Positions 18,426 to 27,539 of a DNA stretch of 64,000 nt are shown one piece after another (the first letter of the stretch is position 1; each line of letters begins with the position of its first letter). Both the position numbers and the translations under genes were made by a program. The notes under the pieces were generated by a model, which was given only the letters and a program-made list of their open reading frames with translations, ran no database searches and had not been told where the DNA came from. This stretch comes from Streptomyces sp. TLI_235 (GTDB lineage: Bacteria > Actinomycetota > Actinomycetes > Streptomycetales > Streptomycetaceae), in NCBI GenBank assembly GCA_002300355.1, contig NSGV01000001.1:1550001-1614000 (forward strand), given 5' to 3'.

Positions 18426-19270
18426 CCCCGGCCCAGGAAGGCCGCCAGCCGCGCGTTCAGGTCGGGCGCGCCCACCGCGGGCAGACCGTGGTGGGTGGCG
18501 CCCTCCAGCACGGCCACCTCGACCTGCGGCAGTGCCCGGCGGGCGGCACCGGCGACCTTCCGCGGGTCGTGCGCACCGCTGCGGCCGGCCGTCAGCACCA
18601 GCACCGGGCAGCGCACCGCCGCCGCGTCCGGCCGGCGCAGCCGCACCGGACGGGCCCGGTCCGGCAGGCAGGCGCCGAGCGCGAACACCTCCGCGCAGCC
18701 CGGGTCCGCGGTGCCCCCGGTCTCCCGGGCGAGGAAGGCCAGGGCACGTCCCCGGGTGGGCCGCAGCAGCATCGGCAGCGCGTGCAGCAGGTAGCCGGCC
18801 CGGAAGCCGGCGAAGCACTGGGTGGGATCGAGCAGCGCGAGCCGACCGATCCGCCGCGGTCTGCGGACCGCGTACGCGAGGGCCAGCAGGCCGCCGTAGG
18901 AGTGGCCGCACAGGTCGGCCCGTTCGGCGCCGAGGCCGTCCAGCAGCGCGTCCAGCCAGGCCGTCAGGTCGTCCGCGGTGCGCAGCGGGCGGGCGGCGGC
19001 GCTGCGCCCGGGGTCGCCGGGCAGGTCGACCGCGAGCACCCGGTGCTGCCCGCCCAGCGCGGCGGCGGCGCCGTACCAGACGGCGCCGGTGGCCCCGCCG
19101 CCCGGTAGCAGCAGGAGCGGTGGCGCGTCGGCCGGGCCGCAGGCGTGCACCCGGGTGGTGCCGTACGGCGTGGGGACGTCGAGTTCGGCGGTGCCGGCCG
19201 GCCAGCGGGCCAGCAGGGCCTCGTAGGCGGCGTCGAACTCCCGGAGCGGGCGGGACACGGTTGCGGACAC
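18398..19270 (-). CDS. Alpha/beta-fold hydrolase
   Basis: This 290-aa alpha/beta hydrolase has the nucleophile elbow GHSYGG near the middle, oxyanion-type LLLLPGGGATGAVWY after strand 3, and a C-terminal catalytic His in LEGATHHGLPAV. I choose the GTG at 19270 (SATVSRPLREFDAAYEALLARW); a longer frame would run through a likely operator. Substrate is unknown. It diverges from a MarR regulator, and a perfect 9-bp inverted repeat lies 28 nt upstream of its start, so MarR repression relieved by a small hydrophobic ligand is a reasonable inference. It overlaps plsC tail to tail. Confidence 0.82.
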   Translation of the reverse strand: MSATVSRPLREFDAAYEALLARWPAGTAELDVPTPYGTTRVHACGPADAPPLLLLPGGGATGAVWYGAAAALGGQHRVLAVDLPGDPGRSAAARPLRTADDLTAWLDALLDGLGAERADLCGHSYGGLLALAYAVRRPRRIGRLALLDPTQCFAGFRAGYLLHALPMLLRPTRGRALAFLARETGGTADPGCAEVFALGACLPDRARPVRLRRPDAAAVRCPVLVLTAGRSGAHDPRKVAGAARRALPQVEVAVLEGATHHGLPAVGAPDLNARLAAFLGRGQAAFGASL

Positions 19271-19297
19271 GACTGACCCCCGACATCTCGTTGACCA

Positions 19298-19320
19298 ATT
19301 CTCTCGCTGAACGAGAGAAT
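19298..19320. promoter_or_regulatory. Predicted MarR operator
   Basis: ATTCTCTCG (19298-19306), spacer CTGAA, CGAGAGAAT (19312-19320) form a perfect 9-bp inverted repeat. It lies between the hydrolase gene and the MarR gene and is AT-richer than its surroundings. Size and symmetry fit a MarR dimer site, so autoregulation plus control of the hydrolase is inferred. Confidence 0.65.
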
Positions 19321-19323
19321 AAC

Positions 19324-19483
19324 CCCGGAGGCGAGTGGGCGACACCCGCCCCGAGCCGAAGGGCCCGGCGGCGCCGAAAGGGAGGCGCGAGGGAGCGACG
19401 GAGGAGCGAGGGGGCACCTCCCAGCCGCCGGCTGGGGGAGACCGTCGGTGCCGGGTCAGGAGGGCCCGGAGGCGAGTGGGCGA
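19324..19483. repeat. 19-bp direct repeat flanking a hairpin
   Basis: CCCGGAGGCGAGTGGGCGA occurs at 19324-19342 and again at 19465-19483. Between the copies, CTCCCAGCCG at 19418-19427 pairs with CGGCTGGG(GG)AG ending at 19440. Hairpins of this CTCCCAGC...GCTGGGGGAG kind recur between genes in many Streptomyces genomes, so this may be a scattered repeat element inserted in the divergent promoter region. Confidence 0.55.
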
Positions 19484-19533
19484 GAGAGAGGACGGTGGGT
19501 GCGGTGACGGAGGAGCGGCCGGAGGGGCCGGCG

Positions 19534-19971
19534 ATGGAGCTGGTGCACCTGCTGCGGGCGGTGACGGTCGAGTTCGACCTGATCGGCGCGGAGTTCGCGG
19601 CCCGGCAGGGGCTGCACCCGACGGACCTGCGGGCGCTGATCCACCTGCTGGACGCGGCCCGCGCCGGGGAGAGCGTCACGCCCGGCCGGCTGGGCGCCGC
19701 ACTGCGGCTCAACTCCGCCGGGACCACCGGCCTGGTCGACCGGCTGGAACGGCTCGGCCTGGTGAGCCGCAGCCGTGACGAGCGGGACCGCCGCAGGGTG
19801 CTGCTGACCGTGGACGAGAAGGCGGTCGCGCTCGGCTGGTCGTTCTTCGGCCCGCTGATCGGCGCCCTGGTGGGCGCGGCGGACGCCTTCGACGAGGCGG
19901 AGCTGGCCACCGTCCGCCGCTATCTGACCGCCGCGCTGGCGGCCGCCGCGGCCGCCCGGGAGGGCGGCTGA
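19534..19971 (+). CDS. MarR-family transcriptional regulator
   Basis: This 145-aa winged-helix repressor carries the MarR core: LHPTDLRALIHLL, VTPGRLGAALRLNSAGTTGLVDRLERLGLV (recognition helix), then the wing SRDERDRRRVLLTV. I choose the ATG at 19534 because GGAGGGG precedes it by 8 nt; an in-frame GTG at 19504 adds ten residues. It is divergent from the alpha/beta hydrolase, with an inverted repeat between, suggesting self-regulation and control of that enzyme. The ABC exporter gene ends 3 nt after it on the opposite strand. The ligand is unknown. Confidence 0.88.
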   Translation: MELVHLLRAVTVEFDLIGAEFAARQGLHPTDLRALIHLLDAARAGESVTPGRLGAALRLNSAGTTGLVDRLERLGLVSRSRDERDRRRVLLTVDEKAVALGWSFFGPLIGALVGAADAFDEAELATVRRYLTAALAAAAAAREGG

Positions 19972-19974
19972 CGG

Positions 19975-21783
19975 TCAGACGGGTGCGTCGCCCTCCTCGC
20001 GGCGGAGCAGCGCGGCGTACCGGCCACCGCGGTCGAGCAGTTCCTCGTGGCTGCCGAGCTCCACGACCTCGCCCGTGTCGAGCACGGCGATCTGGTCGGC
20101 GTGCCGGACGGTGGAGAGCCGGTGGGCGATGGTGATGGTGGTGCGGCCGACCGCGAGCGCGTCGATGGCCTGCTGCACCGCGGCCTCCGTCCGGTTGTCG
20201 AGCGCGCTGGTGGCCTCGTCCAGGATGAGCACCGGCGGGTTGCGCAGGATGGTGCGGGCGATCGCCAGGCGCTGCTTCTCGCCGCCGGAGAAACGGTAGC
20301 CGCGTTCGCCGACCAGGGTGTCGTAGCCGTCCGGCAGGGCGGCGATCATCGGGTGGATCTGGGCGGCCTCCGCGGCGGCGACGAGTTCCTCGTCGGTCGC
20401 GTCGGGCTTGGCGAAGCGCAGGTTGTCCGCGACCGAGGCGTGGAAGAGGTAGGTCTCCTGGGAGACCACGCCGACCGCGCGGGCGAGGGTGTCGAAGGAG
20501 AGCTCGCGCACGTCGGTGCCGTCGATGCAGACCCGGCCGCCGGTGACGTCGTACAGCCGCGGCACCAGGTAGCTGAGGGTGGTCTTGCCGGAGCCGGTCT
20601 CGCCGACGACGGCCAGCGAGCTGCCGGCCGGGACCTTGAGGTCGACGCCGGTGAGGGTGGGGCGGTCCTGCTCGCCCTGGTAGCGGAAGTCGACGCCCTC
20701 GAAGGTGACGTCGCCGCGGACGCGGTCCAGGTGCACCGGCCGGGCGGGCTCGGCGATCTCCACCGGCAGGTCGAGGTACTCGAAGATCCGCTGGAAGAGC
20801 GCCAGCGAGACCTGCACCTGCACGCCGGTGGAGAGCAGGCTGACGGTCGGCCGGAAGAGGCCCTGCTGGAGCGAGACGAAGGCGACCAGGGTGCCGACCG
20901 AGACGATCGGCGCGCCGCCGGCGGCGGTGAGGCCGGCGGCCCAGTAGATCAGCGCGGGCATCGCGGCCATCACGATCTGGATGGTGGACATCCGCCAGCG
21001 TCCGGCCATGTTGACCCGGACCTCCAGGTCGGCGAGCTCGTCGGACTGCCGGGTGAAGTCCGCGGAGAGCGAGTCGGCGCGGCCCATGGTGCGGCCCAGC
21101 AGGATGCCGCTGACCGAGAGCGACTCCTGGACGGCGGAGCTCATCGTGGCGAGCTTGCGCTGCCGCTCGGTGGTGATCTTCTTGCGCTCGTTGCCGACCC
21201 GGCGGCTGATCCAGACGAAGACCGGGAGCAGCAGCAGCGAGATGACGGTGAGCCGCCAGTCCAGGGCGACCATCGCGACCACCGTGGCGACCACGCCGGT
21301 GAGGTTGGAGACCAGGGAGGTGGCGGTCATGGTCACCGTGGACTGCATGCCGCCGATGTCGTTGGCGATCCGGGACTGCACCTCGCCGGTGCGGGTCCGG
21401 GTGAAGAAGGCGAGCGACATCCGCTGCAGGTGGGCGTAGACGGCGGTGCGCAGGTCGTGCATGACGCGCTGGCCGACCTGGGTGGATATCAGGGTCTGCA
21501 GCACGTTGAAGATGCTGTTGACCACGGCGGTGGCGATCATGCCGAGGCACAGCAGGGTGAGCAGGCCGGTGCGGCCCTGCGGGATGGCGGTGTCCAGGAC
21601 GGCGCGCAGCAGGAACGGGGTGACCACGGAGACCACGGCGGAGGCCGCGACCAGCAGGCCGACCACGGCGAGCCGGCCGCGGTACGGGCGGAACAGCGCC
21701 AGGATGCGGCGGAGCTGGGCGGGCGGGGCCGGCTCGGCCCGGTCCCGTTCGGGCGGGGTCCAGTCGATCCGGTCGAGCTTCAA
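19975..21783 (-). CDS. ABC exporter, fused permease/ATPase, iron-box controlled
   Basis: This 602-aa half-transporter exports a substrate as a dimer. Six membrane helices occupy residues ~45-320; the nucleotide-binding domain has Walker A GETGSGKTT, signature FSGGEKQRLAIARTIL, Walker B VLILDEATSALD and the H-loop IAHRLST. I place the start at TTG 21783 because GGAGG precedes it by 7 nt. The ATG at 21837 has no ribosome site and abuts an iron box. The sequence resembles MsbA/LmrA-type multidrug exporters. Iron control and the nearby siderophore cluster make siderophore export a fair inference, not a proven one. Confidence 0.85.
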   Translation of the reverse strand: MKLDRIDWTPPERDRAEPAPPAQLRRILALFRPYRGRLAVVGLLVAASAVVSVVTPFLLRAVLDTAIPQGRTGLLTLLCLGMIATAVVNSIFNVLQTLISTQVGQRVMHDLRTAVYAHLQRMSLAFFTRTRTGEVQSRIANDIGGMQSTVTMTATSLVSNLTGVVATVVAMVALDWRLTVISLLLLPVFVWISRRVGNERKKITTERQRKLATMSSAVQESLSVSGILLGRTMGRADSLSADFTRQSDELADLEVRVNMAGRWRMSTIQIVMAAMPALIYWAAGLTAAGGAPIVSVGTLVAFVSLQQGLFRPTVSLLSTGVQVQVSLALFQRIFEYLDLPVEIAEPARPVHLDRVRGDVTFEGVDFRYQGEQDRPTLTGVDLKVPAGSSLAVVGETGSGKTTLSYLVPRLYDVTGGRVCIDGTDVRELSFDTLARAVGVVSQETYLFHASVADNLRFAKPDATDEELVAAAEAAQIHPMIAALPDGYDTLVGERGYRFSGGEKQRLAIARTILRNPPVLILDEATSALDNRTEAAVQQAIDALAVGRTTITIAHRLSTVRHADQIAVLDTGEVVELGSHEELLDRGGRYAALLRREEGDAPV

Positions 21784-21834
21784 GGGCGACCTCCGGGGAC
21801 GGGGCGGGCGGGACCGCAGGGCGGGACCAGGACT

Positions 21835-21853
21835 CATGGTTAGCCTAACTAAT
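21835..21853 (-). promoter_or_regulatory. Iron box (DmdR1/IdeR type) before the ABC exporter
   Basis: The core GGTTAGCCTAAC (21838-21849) matches the centre of the 19-bp actinobacterial iron-box consensus TTAGGTTAGCCTAACCTAA exactly, and 13 of 19 positions match overall. It sits about 55-70 nt upstream of the preferred TTG start. Repression by Fe-DmdR1/IdeR is inferred. Confidence 0.7.
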
Positions 21854-21907
21854 AATGAGTCTCGCCCTATTCCTGGCGGTCCTACCGCGCCACCCCCAGT
21901 CTGGCGC

Positions 21908-22681
21908 TCAGTTCGGGCCGTAGCTGCGGCCGGCCTTCGAGGAGACCGCCCCCATCCGACCGCTCGGCAGCAGCCGGGCGAGGGCCACCGCCGCCTTGTA
22001 GCGCTTGCCGGGCACCGAGAGGGTCCTGCCGCGCACCAGGTCGCGCAGCGACTCGTCGACCACCCGGTCGGCGGTCAGCCACCCCCAGGACGGGATGTTG
22101 CCGGTGCCCATGTCGGCCCGCTGGTGGAACTCCGTCCGGGTGAAACCCGGGCAGAGCGCCTGCAGCCGGACGCCGCTGCCGGCGAGATCGCGGGCGACGC
22201 CCTGGGTGAAGCTGACCACCCAGGCCTTGCTGGCGCCGTAGGTGCCGCGCGGCACGAAGGCGGCGACCGAGGCCACGTTGATCACCGCGCCGCGGCCGCG
22301 CTCGCGCATCCCGGGCAGCGCCGCGGTGGTGGTCCGCAGGATCGCCTCGACGTGCACCTTGACCATGTCCAGCTCGGCCTGCAGCGGGACGTCGAGGAAG
22401 GCGCCCTTGTTCCCGAAGCCGGCGTTGTTGACCAGGATGTCGACCGGGTGCTCGGTGGCGCGCAGCCGCTCCTCGACCGCGGTGATCCCGGTGTCGGTCG
22501 AGAGGTCCGCGGTCAGCGTCTCGACCCGGACGCCGTAGCGCTTGCCGAGCTCGGCGGCGGCATCCTCCAGCCGCGCGGTGTCGCGGGCGACGAGCACCAG
22601 GTCGCGTCCGTCCCTGGCGAGGCGCCGGGCGAAGGCGGCGCCGATCCCGGCGGTCGCGCCGGTGATGAGAGCAGTCGTCAT
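21908..22681 (-). CDS. Short-chain dehydrogenase/reductase
   Basis: This 257-aa classical SDR has the Rossmann glycine motif TGATAGIG near the N-terminus, NNAGFGNKG, and catalytic Ser-Tyr-Lys in NVASVAAFVPRGTYGASK. It probably oxidises or reduces a hydroxyl/keto group with NAD(P)(H). The ATG at 22681 is 7 nt after a TACGGT -10-like box, which suggests a leaderless transcript. The gene stands between the iron-controlled exporter and a secreted protease. No pathway partner is evident. Confidence 0.87.
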   Translation of the reverse strand: MTTALITGATAGIGAAFARRLARDGRDLVLVARDTARLEDAAAELGKRYGVRVETLTADLSTDTGITAVEERLRATEHPVDILVNNAGFGNKGAFLDVPLQAELDMVKVHVEAILRTTTAALPGMRERGRGAVINVASVAAFVPRGTYGASKAWVVSFTQGVARDLAGSGVRLQALCPGFTRTEFHQRADMGTGNIPSWGWLTADRVVDESLRDLVRGRTLSVPGKRYKAAVALARLLPSGRMGAVSSKAGRSYGPN

Positions 22682-22775
22682 GGGCCGACCGTACTGGGTC
22701 GAACCGCCGGGGCGCACCGGCGCCGCCCGCCCCGGGACTGCCCCGGGACGGGCGGCGGCTGCGGGTCTCGCCGGG

Positions 22776-23780
22776 TCAGGCCCGGTAGGCGGCCCAGGAG
22801 TTGGTCATCCGGGTGACCTGCCCGGCGGTGAACTGGTACATGCAGGAGTCGTAGGTGTAGTCCATGAAGTTGTGGATCGGGTCGACGCCGGCCTTGCTGG
22901 TGCAGGTGTCGCGGCCGGTCGGGCAGGCGTACGCGGCGCTCTTCTCGGCCGGGGTGTCGGCGACGTAGTCGCCGTTGCCGTTACAGCCGCCCTGGAAGGT
23001 GTGGTAGAGCCCGAGCCAGTGGCCGACCTCGTGGGTGGCGGTGTCGCCCTCGTTGTAGTTGGTGGCCGAGCCGCCGGGGACGGAGGCGTCCAGCATCACC
23101 ACACCGTCGTCGGTCGGGTTGGAGGCGTAGGAGCTCGGGAAGGTCGCCCAGCCGAGCAGGCTCTGGCCGAGTTTCGCGGTGTAGAGGTTGAGCGCGTTGG
23201 CGCCGCCCTTGCGCAGGGTGCTCTTCATCTGCTTCTCGGCCGAGGAGCCCGGCGTGATGCCGTTGTACCAGGAGGCGTTGTCCGTGTAGTCGGTGCCCGC
23301 CAGCGTGAAGGTGAAGGGCGTCGCGGTGTTGCCGGTGCCCTGGCCGCCGTACGCGGCGTTCAGCACCGAGAGCTGGCTCGCGATGGTCACGGCCGACAGC
23401 TTGCCCGTCGACCCGGAGTGGACGACGTGCACGTAGACCGGGATGCTGGTCGCCGCGAGGGCCGAGTCGGCGAGCAGCTGGGAGCCCTGGGCGGTCTCGG
23501 CCAGCGTGGCGACCCGGGCCTTGAGCTCGGCGTCCATCGCCTGGGCCTGCCTGTCGGTGACGGCGTTCGGCTCGTGCGCGGAGGAGCCCGCGGCGCTGCG
23601 GGCGGCCGCGTTCTCCTCTCCGGCGCAGGCCGAGGCGTTCGGCGCGGACAGCACGGCGGACGATGCCGGCAGGGCGAGCTGGCCCACCGACAGGACGCCG
23701 GCGAGGGCGGTCGCGGCGAGCAGCCGGTGGCCGCGGAGGGCCGCGAGGGCAGGACGGATGACACGGGCAGAACGGCGCAT
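22776..23780 (-). CDS. Secreted zinc metalloprotease, M43 (pappalysin/cytophagalysin) type
   Basis: This 334-aa secreted protease has an N-terminal signal peptide ([17 protein letters not shown], then a hydrophobic stretch ending near ASS-A). The metzincin zinc motif is [11 protein letters not shown], with HExxHxxGxxH spacing, followed by cysteine-rich [16 protein letters not shown] and the Met-turn region [11 protein letters not shown]. That order is diagnostic of the M43 family. A GGGAG ribosome site precedes the ATG. It likely degrades extracellular protein or acts in development. Autoactivation by loss of the ~40-90 propeptide region is likely but not shown. Confidence 0.92.
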   Translation of the reverse strand: MRRSARVIRPALAALRGHRLLAATALAGVLSVGQLALPASSAVLSAPNASACAGEENAAARSAAGSSAHEPNAVTDRQAQAMDAELKARVATLAETAQGSQLLADSALAATSIPVYVHVVHSGSTGKLSAVTIASQLSVLNAAYGGQGTGNTATPFTFTLAGTDYTDNASWYNGITPGSSAEKQMKSTLRKGGANALNLYTAKLGQSLLGWATFPSSYASNPTDDGVVMLDASVPGGSATNYNEGDTATHEVGHWLGLYHTFQGGCNGNGDYVADTPAEKSAAYACPTGRDTCTSKAGVDPIHNFMDYTYDSCMYQFTAGQVTRMTNSWAAYRA

Positions 23781-23983
23781 CTGCTCTCCCGAGGAGGGTG
23801 TGGGGGAATGGCGGCCGTGGGGGCCGCCGAGCAGAGGCTACGCATTCCCGCCGTGGACGCGTCAGATGCGTTCCGGCCGCGAATTAGTGCGGACAAATCA
23901 CTCAAATGCCGGAGGTTTACCGGCCTTTGGCCTGTCCATGGGCAGCTTTTACGCCACCGTAACCGCACTCGTCTGGCCGAAAG

Positions 23984-24033
23984 CCGTCAGGGCCGGGGTG
24001 CCGGATTGCGCCACCCCGGCCCGAGACTGACGG
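23984..24033. terminator. Long stem-loop after the BVMO operon
   Basis: CCGTCAG (23984-23990) pairs with CTGACGG (24027-24033). Inside it GGGCCGGGGTG (23990-24000) pairs with CACCCCGGCCC (24012-24022). This two-part stem lies directly after the stop of the last gene of the monooxygenase operon and is a strong terminator candidate. Confidence 0.75.
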
Positions 24034-24966
24034 TCAGTCCGCCGCCCCGTCCACTCGACGCGCCGCCGGTTCACCCGAACGGGCGGACGTGGACCGGGCC
24101 GCCGTGTCGGCCTCGCCGCCCGCGCCCACCGGGCGCAGCCGCTGGTCCGCGGTGGCCCTCAACTCCGGCTCCAGCCGGGCCATGTCGCGGCGGCCGCCGA
24201 GCACCACCACGGAGGGCAGCAGCCAGCGGACCGGCTGCATGCCGCGCAGCCAGGCCTGCGCGTAGACGTGCACCGAGCGCCGGGCGATGCCGGCGACCAG
24301 CCGGTCCACCGCCGGGCCGAGCGGGTAGGTCTTGCTGGCGGGCCAGGGCAGCCTGGCCCGCATCTGCTTCAGCACGGTGTCCTGGTCGGCGCCGCGCACC
24401 ATGTCGGTGTCGGTCCAGCTGAGGTAGCCGACGCCCACCCTGACACCCTGGTGGGCGACCTCGGCGCGCAGCGCGTGGGCGAAGGCCTCGACGCCGGCCT
24501 TGCTGGCGCAGTACGCGGACATCAGCGGCGCCGGGGTGAGCGCGGCCAGCGAGGCGATCTGCAGCAGGTAGCCGCGGCTCTCGGCCAGCGCGGGCAGGAA
24601 GGCCCGGGCGGTGGCGACGCTCCCGAGCAGGTTCACCTCGATCACCCGGGCGAAGGCGCGGTGGTCGCTGTCCAGCAGCGGTCCGCCGATGGCGATGCCG
24701 GCGTTGGCGACCACGGTGTCGATCCGGCCGTAGCGGTCCTGGATCTGCCGGGCGACGGCGGTCAACGCGTCCAGGTCGGTGACGTCGGCCTCCCAGGCGG
24801 AGGCGTGCGGGCCGCACTCGGCGGCGACCGCCTTCAGCTCGGCGGGCTCCAGGCCGAGCAGAGCCACCTTGGCGCCCTGTGCGGAGAGCCGGCGGGCCAT
24901 CAGGGCGCCGATGCCGCGGGCGGCGCCGGTCACCACCACGACCTGGGAGGACAGGGGCGGGTTCAT
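24034..24966 (-). CDS. Short-chain dehydrogenase (SadH-like)
   Basis: This 310-aa SDR has TGAARGIG at residues ~14-21, VVANAGIAIGG, and the catalytic segment QIASLAALTPAPLMSAYCASK. The ~300-aa length with a C-terminal extension fits the SadH-like SDRs found next to Baeyer-Villiger monooxygenases in mycobacteria. Its start overlaps the hydrolase stop in ATGA, so the three genes form one operon. It probably interconverts an alcohol and ketone feeding the monooxygenase. A strong stem-loop follows the stop. Confidence 0.88.
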   Translation of the reverse strand: MNPPLSSQVVVVTGAARGIGALMARRLSAQGAKVALLGLEPAELKAVAAECGPHASAWEADVTDLDALTAVARQIQDRYGRIDTVVANAGIAIGGPLLDSDHRAFARVIEVNLLGSVATARAFLPALAESRGYLLQIASLAALTPAPLMSAYCASKAGVEAFAHALRAEVAHQGVRVGVGYLSWTDTDMVRGADQDTVLKQMRARLPWPASKTYPLGPAVDRLVAGIARRSVHVYAQAWLRGMQPVRWLLPSVVVLGGRRDMARLEPELRATADQRLRPVGAGGEADTAARSTSARSGEPAARRVDGAAD

Positions 24967-25895
24967 GCGGTGGCGCTCCTCTGGTTGTCGGCACGGGTGT
25001 CGGCGGTGAGGGTGACGATCCGGCGGATCTCGGCGGCGACCTCGTCCGGCCGCTCCATCGGGGACATGTGCCCGACGCCGGGCAGCTCCAGCAGGCCCCG
25101 CGGGTCGGGCAGCGCGGCGGCCATCCGGCGGGCGTGCACCGGCGGGGTGAGCCGGTCCCGGCTGCCGACCACGACGGCGGTCGGTGCGGCCAGCTTCGCC
25201 AGACCGGCCGTCACGTCCAGCTGGCCGAGCACCTTGGCCCAGCCGTGCCGGACGGCCGTCGGGCAGGCGTGCACGATCCGGGCGCAGGCGTCCACCCGGG
25301 CCGCGGGCGTGCCGGGGCCCATGGTCGCGTACTTGAGCAGGGCGCGGCTGGCGCCGTTGACCGGGCCGAGCGGCAGCTTCGACTCCAGCACCGCCCGGTG
25401 CAGGGCCCGGCGCAGCCCGGCGCCGCGGATGGCGGCGGGCACCACCAGCAGCTCGGCGACCAGGTCGGCCGGGCCGGTGCTGATGAGCACCGCGCCGGCG
25501 GTGCGCGCGGCGACCTCGCCGCGGTCGGCGGCGGCCATGATCGTCATGCCGCCCATGCTGTGGCCAGCCAGCACCGCGCGCCCGCCGGCCGGCAGCACGT
25601 CGGCCAGCACGGCCTCCAGGTCGTCGGCGAGCCGGGCGGTGCCGTACCCGGCCGGGCCGGCGGGGACGTCGCTGCGGCCGTGGCCGCGCTGGTCGTAGGC
25701 GATCACCCGGTGGTCGGCGGCGAGCCGGTTGACCACCGGTGCCCAGAACGGGGTGGAGCAGGTCCAGCCGTGGGCGAGCACCACCGCCGGGGCGTCCTCG
25801 GGGCCGTACAGCTCGACGTTGAGCCCGGTGCCGTCGGCGGAGCGCACCCGCCTGATCGCGGCCGGGTCGGGCAGCACGCAGTCCTGGTCGATCAC
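24963..25895 (-). CDS. Alpha/beta hydrolase (LipR-like esterase)
   Basis: This 310-aa alpha/beta hydrolase shows oxyanion-region AHGWTCSTPFW, nucleophile elbow GHSMGGM and catalytic His in PGVGHMSPMERP. It starts at GTG 25895, which overlaps the monooxygenase stop in GTGA, and its own stop overlaps the next SDR start. In this setting the likely job is to hydrolyse the ester or lactone made by the Baeyer-Villiger enzyme. The actual substrate (sterol, lipid or alkyl ketone) cannot be told from sequence. Confidence 0.87.
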   Translation of the reverse strand: MIDQDCVLPDPAAIRRVRSADGTGLNVELYGPEDAPAVVLAHGWTCSTPFWAPVVNRLAADHRVIAYDQRGHGRSDVPAGPAGYGTARLADDLEAVLADVLPAGGRAVLAGHSMGGMTIMAAADRGEVAARTAGAVLISTGPADLVAELLVVPAAIRGAGLRRALHRAVLESKLPLGPVNGASRALLKYATMGPGTPAARVDACARIVHACPTAVRHGWAKVLGQLDVTAGLAKLAAPTAVVVGSRDRLTPPVHARRMAAALPDPRGLLELPGVGHMSPMERPDEVAAEIRRIVTLTADTRADNQRSATA

Positions 25896-27448
25896 GCCGG
25901 TACCTCCTCGGCGGGCGCGGCCGGGGCGGGGACGGCGGCGGTGCGCTTGATCAGCTCGTACTCGGCGAGGTCGACCCGGCGGGTGGCGCGGCGGAAGGCG
26001 GTGGTCGAGGCCGGCCACAGCACGGTGTTCTTCCCGCTGTCGTCGAGGTACCAGCTGACACAGCCTCCGGTCGTCCAGACGGTGCGGTCCATCCGGTGCT
26101 GCAGTTCGAGGTTCCAGTGCTTCTGGGCGCGGGCGGTGGGCTGCATCGCGGTGGCGCCGACCGAGTCCAGGGTGGTGAGCGCGTCGACCAGGTAGTTCAG
26201 CTGGGACTCGATCATGAGGATCATCGAGTTGTTGCCGAGGCCGGTGTTGGGGCCGATCACGAAGAACAGGTTGGGGAAGCCGCGGACGGTGGAGCCGCGC
26301 AGCGCCTCCATGCCGTCCTTCCACTCCTCGGCGAGGCTGCGCCCGTCGACGCCGAAGACCCGCTGGGCGATCGGCATGTCCGTGACGTGGAAGCCGGTGC
26401 CGAAGACGATCGCGTCCACCTCGTGCTCGCTGCCGTCGCCGGCCACCAGGGTGGAGCCGCGGACCTCGGCGAGCCGCGCGGAGACGAGGTCGGTGTTGGC
26501 CGCGGCCAGCGCCGGGTAGTAGGTGTTGCTCAGCAGGATGCGCTTGCAGCCGATCCGGTAGTCCGGGGTGAGCCTGGCCCGCAGCGCAGGGTCCTGGACA
26601 CCGCGGGCGATGTGCCTCTCGGCGATCTTCTGGACGAGCCTCAGCAGACCGGGGCGGCGCACGAAGGCGTCCACCTGCAGCTCGCGCAGCGCGAACAGCG
26701 TGCCGCGGCGCAGCGCGCCGGTCGGCGGCAGGGCGCCGTGCAGCCACTTCTCCAGGCCGCTGATCTCCCGGTCGCGGCGCGGCAGCACCCAGGCGGGGGT
26801 GCGCTGGAAGACGGTGAGCCGGCCGACCTTCGGCTGGATCGCCGGGATGATCTGCGCGGCGGAGGCACCGGTGCCGACCACGGCGACCCGCTTGCCGACC
26901 ACGTCGTAGTCGTGGTCCCAGCGGGAGGAGTGGAAGACCTTGCCGGGGAAGTCGGCGAGGCCCGGGATGTCCGGGATCTGCGGGTCGGCGAGCGGGCCGG
27001 CGGCGGAGACCACGGCGTCGGCCGTCCAGGTCCCGGCGGTGGTGGTGAGCCGCCAGCGGGCCGGGCCCTCCTCCCAGCGCGCCTCGGTGACCTCGGCGTT
27101 GAACCGCAGGTGCGGGCGGAGCCCGAAGGTGTCGGTGACCTTCTCCAGGTAGGCGCGGATGTCGGGCTGCCCGGAGAAGCTGCGCGGCCACTCCGGGTTC
27201 GGCGCGAAGGAGAAGGAGTACAGGTGCGAGGGGACGTCGCAGGCGCAGCCCGGGTAGCTGTTGTCGCGCCAGGTGCCGCCGACGGCCGCGGCCCGTTCGA
27301 GGATGACGAAGTCGGTGATGCCCGCGCGGCGGAGCCGGACGCCGGCGCCGAGGCCGCCGAAGCCGGAGCCGATCACGGCGACCCGCACGTGCGGGTGGGG
27401 GGTCGTGTCCGGGGCTGGTGCGGAGGGCTGCTTGCTGCGCGATGCCAT
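25892..27448 (-). CDS. Baeyer-Villiger-type flavin monooxygenase
   Basis: This 518-aa flavoprotein inserts oxygen next to a carbonyl using NADPH and FAD. The first Rossmann motif is GSGFGGLG (~27-34). The type I BVMO fingerprint FxGxxxHxxxW appears as FPGKVFHSSRWDH, and the NADPH motif GTGASAAQ follows. I start at ATG 27448 with GGAG 8 nt upstream rather than at a longer upstream start. It leads a three-gene operon (monooxygenase, hydrolase, SDR) with 4-nt overlaps, the same order as mymA-lipR-sadH of M. tuberculosis. It is divergent from a MerR regulator, which probably controls it. Confidence 0.9.
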   Translation of the reverse strand: MASRSKQPSAPAPDTTPHPHVRVAVIGSGFGGLGAGVRLRRAGITDFVILERAAAVGGTWRDNSYPGCACDVPSHLYSFSFAPNPEWPRSFSGQPDIRAYLEKVTDTFGLRPHLRFNAEVTEARWEEGPARWRLTTTAGTWTADAVVSAAGPLADPQIPDIPGLADFPGKVFHSSRWDHDYDVVGKRVAVVGTGASAAQIIPAIQPKVGRLTVFQRTPAWVLPRRDREISGLEKWLHGALPPTGALRRGTLFALRELQVDAFVRRPGLLRLVQKIAERHIARGVQDPALRARLTPDYRIGCKRILLSNTYYPALAAANTDLVSARLAEVRGSTLVAGDGSEHEVDAIVFGTGFHVTDMPIAQRVFGVDGRSLAEEWKDGMEALRGSTVRGFPNLFFVIGPNTGLGNNSMILMIESQLNYLVDALTTLDSVGATAMQPTARAQKHWNLELQHRMDRTVWTTGGCVSWYLDDSGKNTVLWPASTTAFRRATRRVDLAEYELIKRTAAVPAPAAPAEEVPA

Positions 27449-27539
27449 GCGGCGGCTCCAGGGCAGGTGGCGAGGGTGGGGGGCGGGGGTCACACGGGGT
27501 GGCGCTGGGTTGGGCTGCGGAGAATATCGACGGAAACCA

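Noticed and set aside
21784..21837. Upstream ATG at 21837 as start of the ABC exporter
   Set aside because: It lies against the iron box with no ribosome site; the TTG at 21783 has GGAGG at good spacing.
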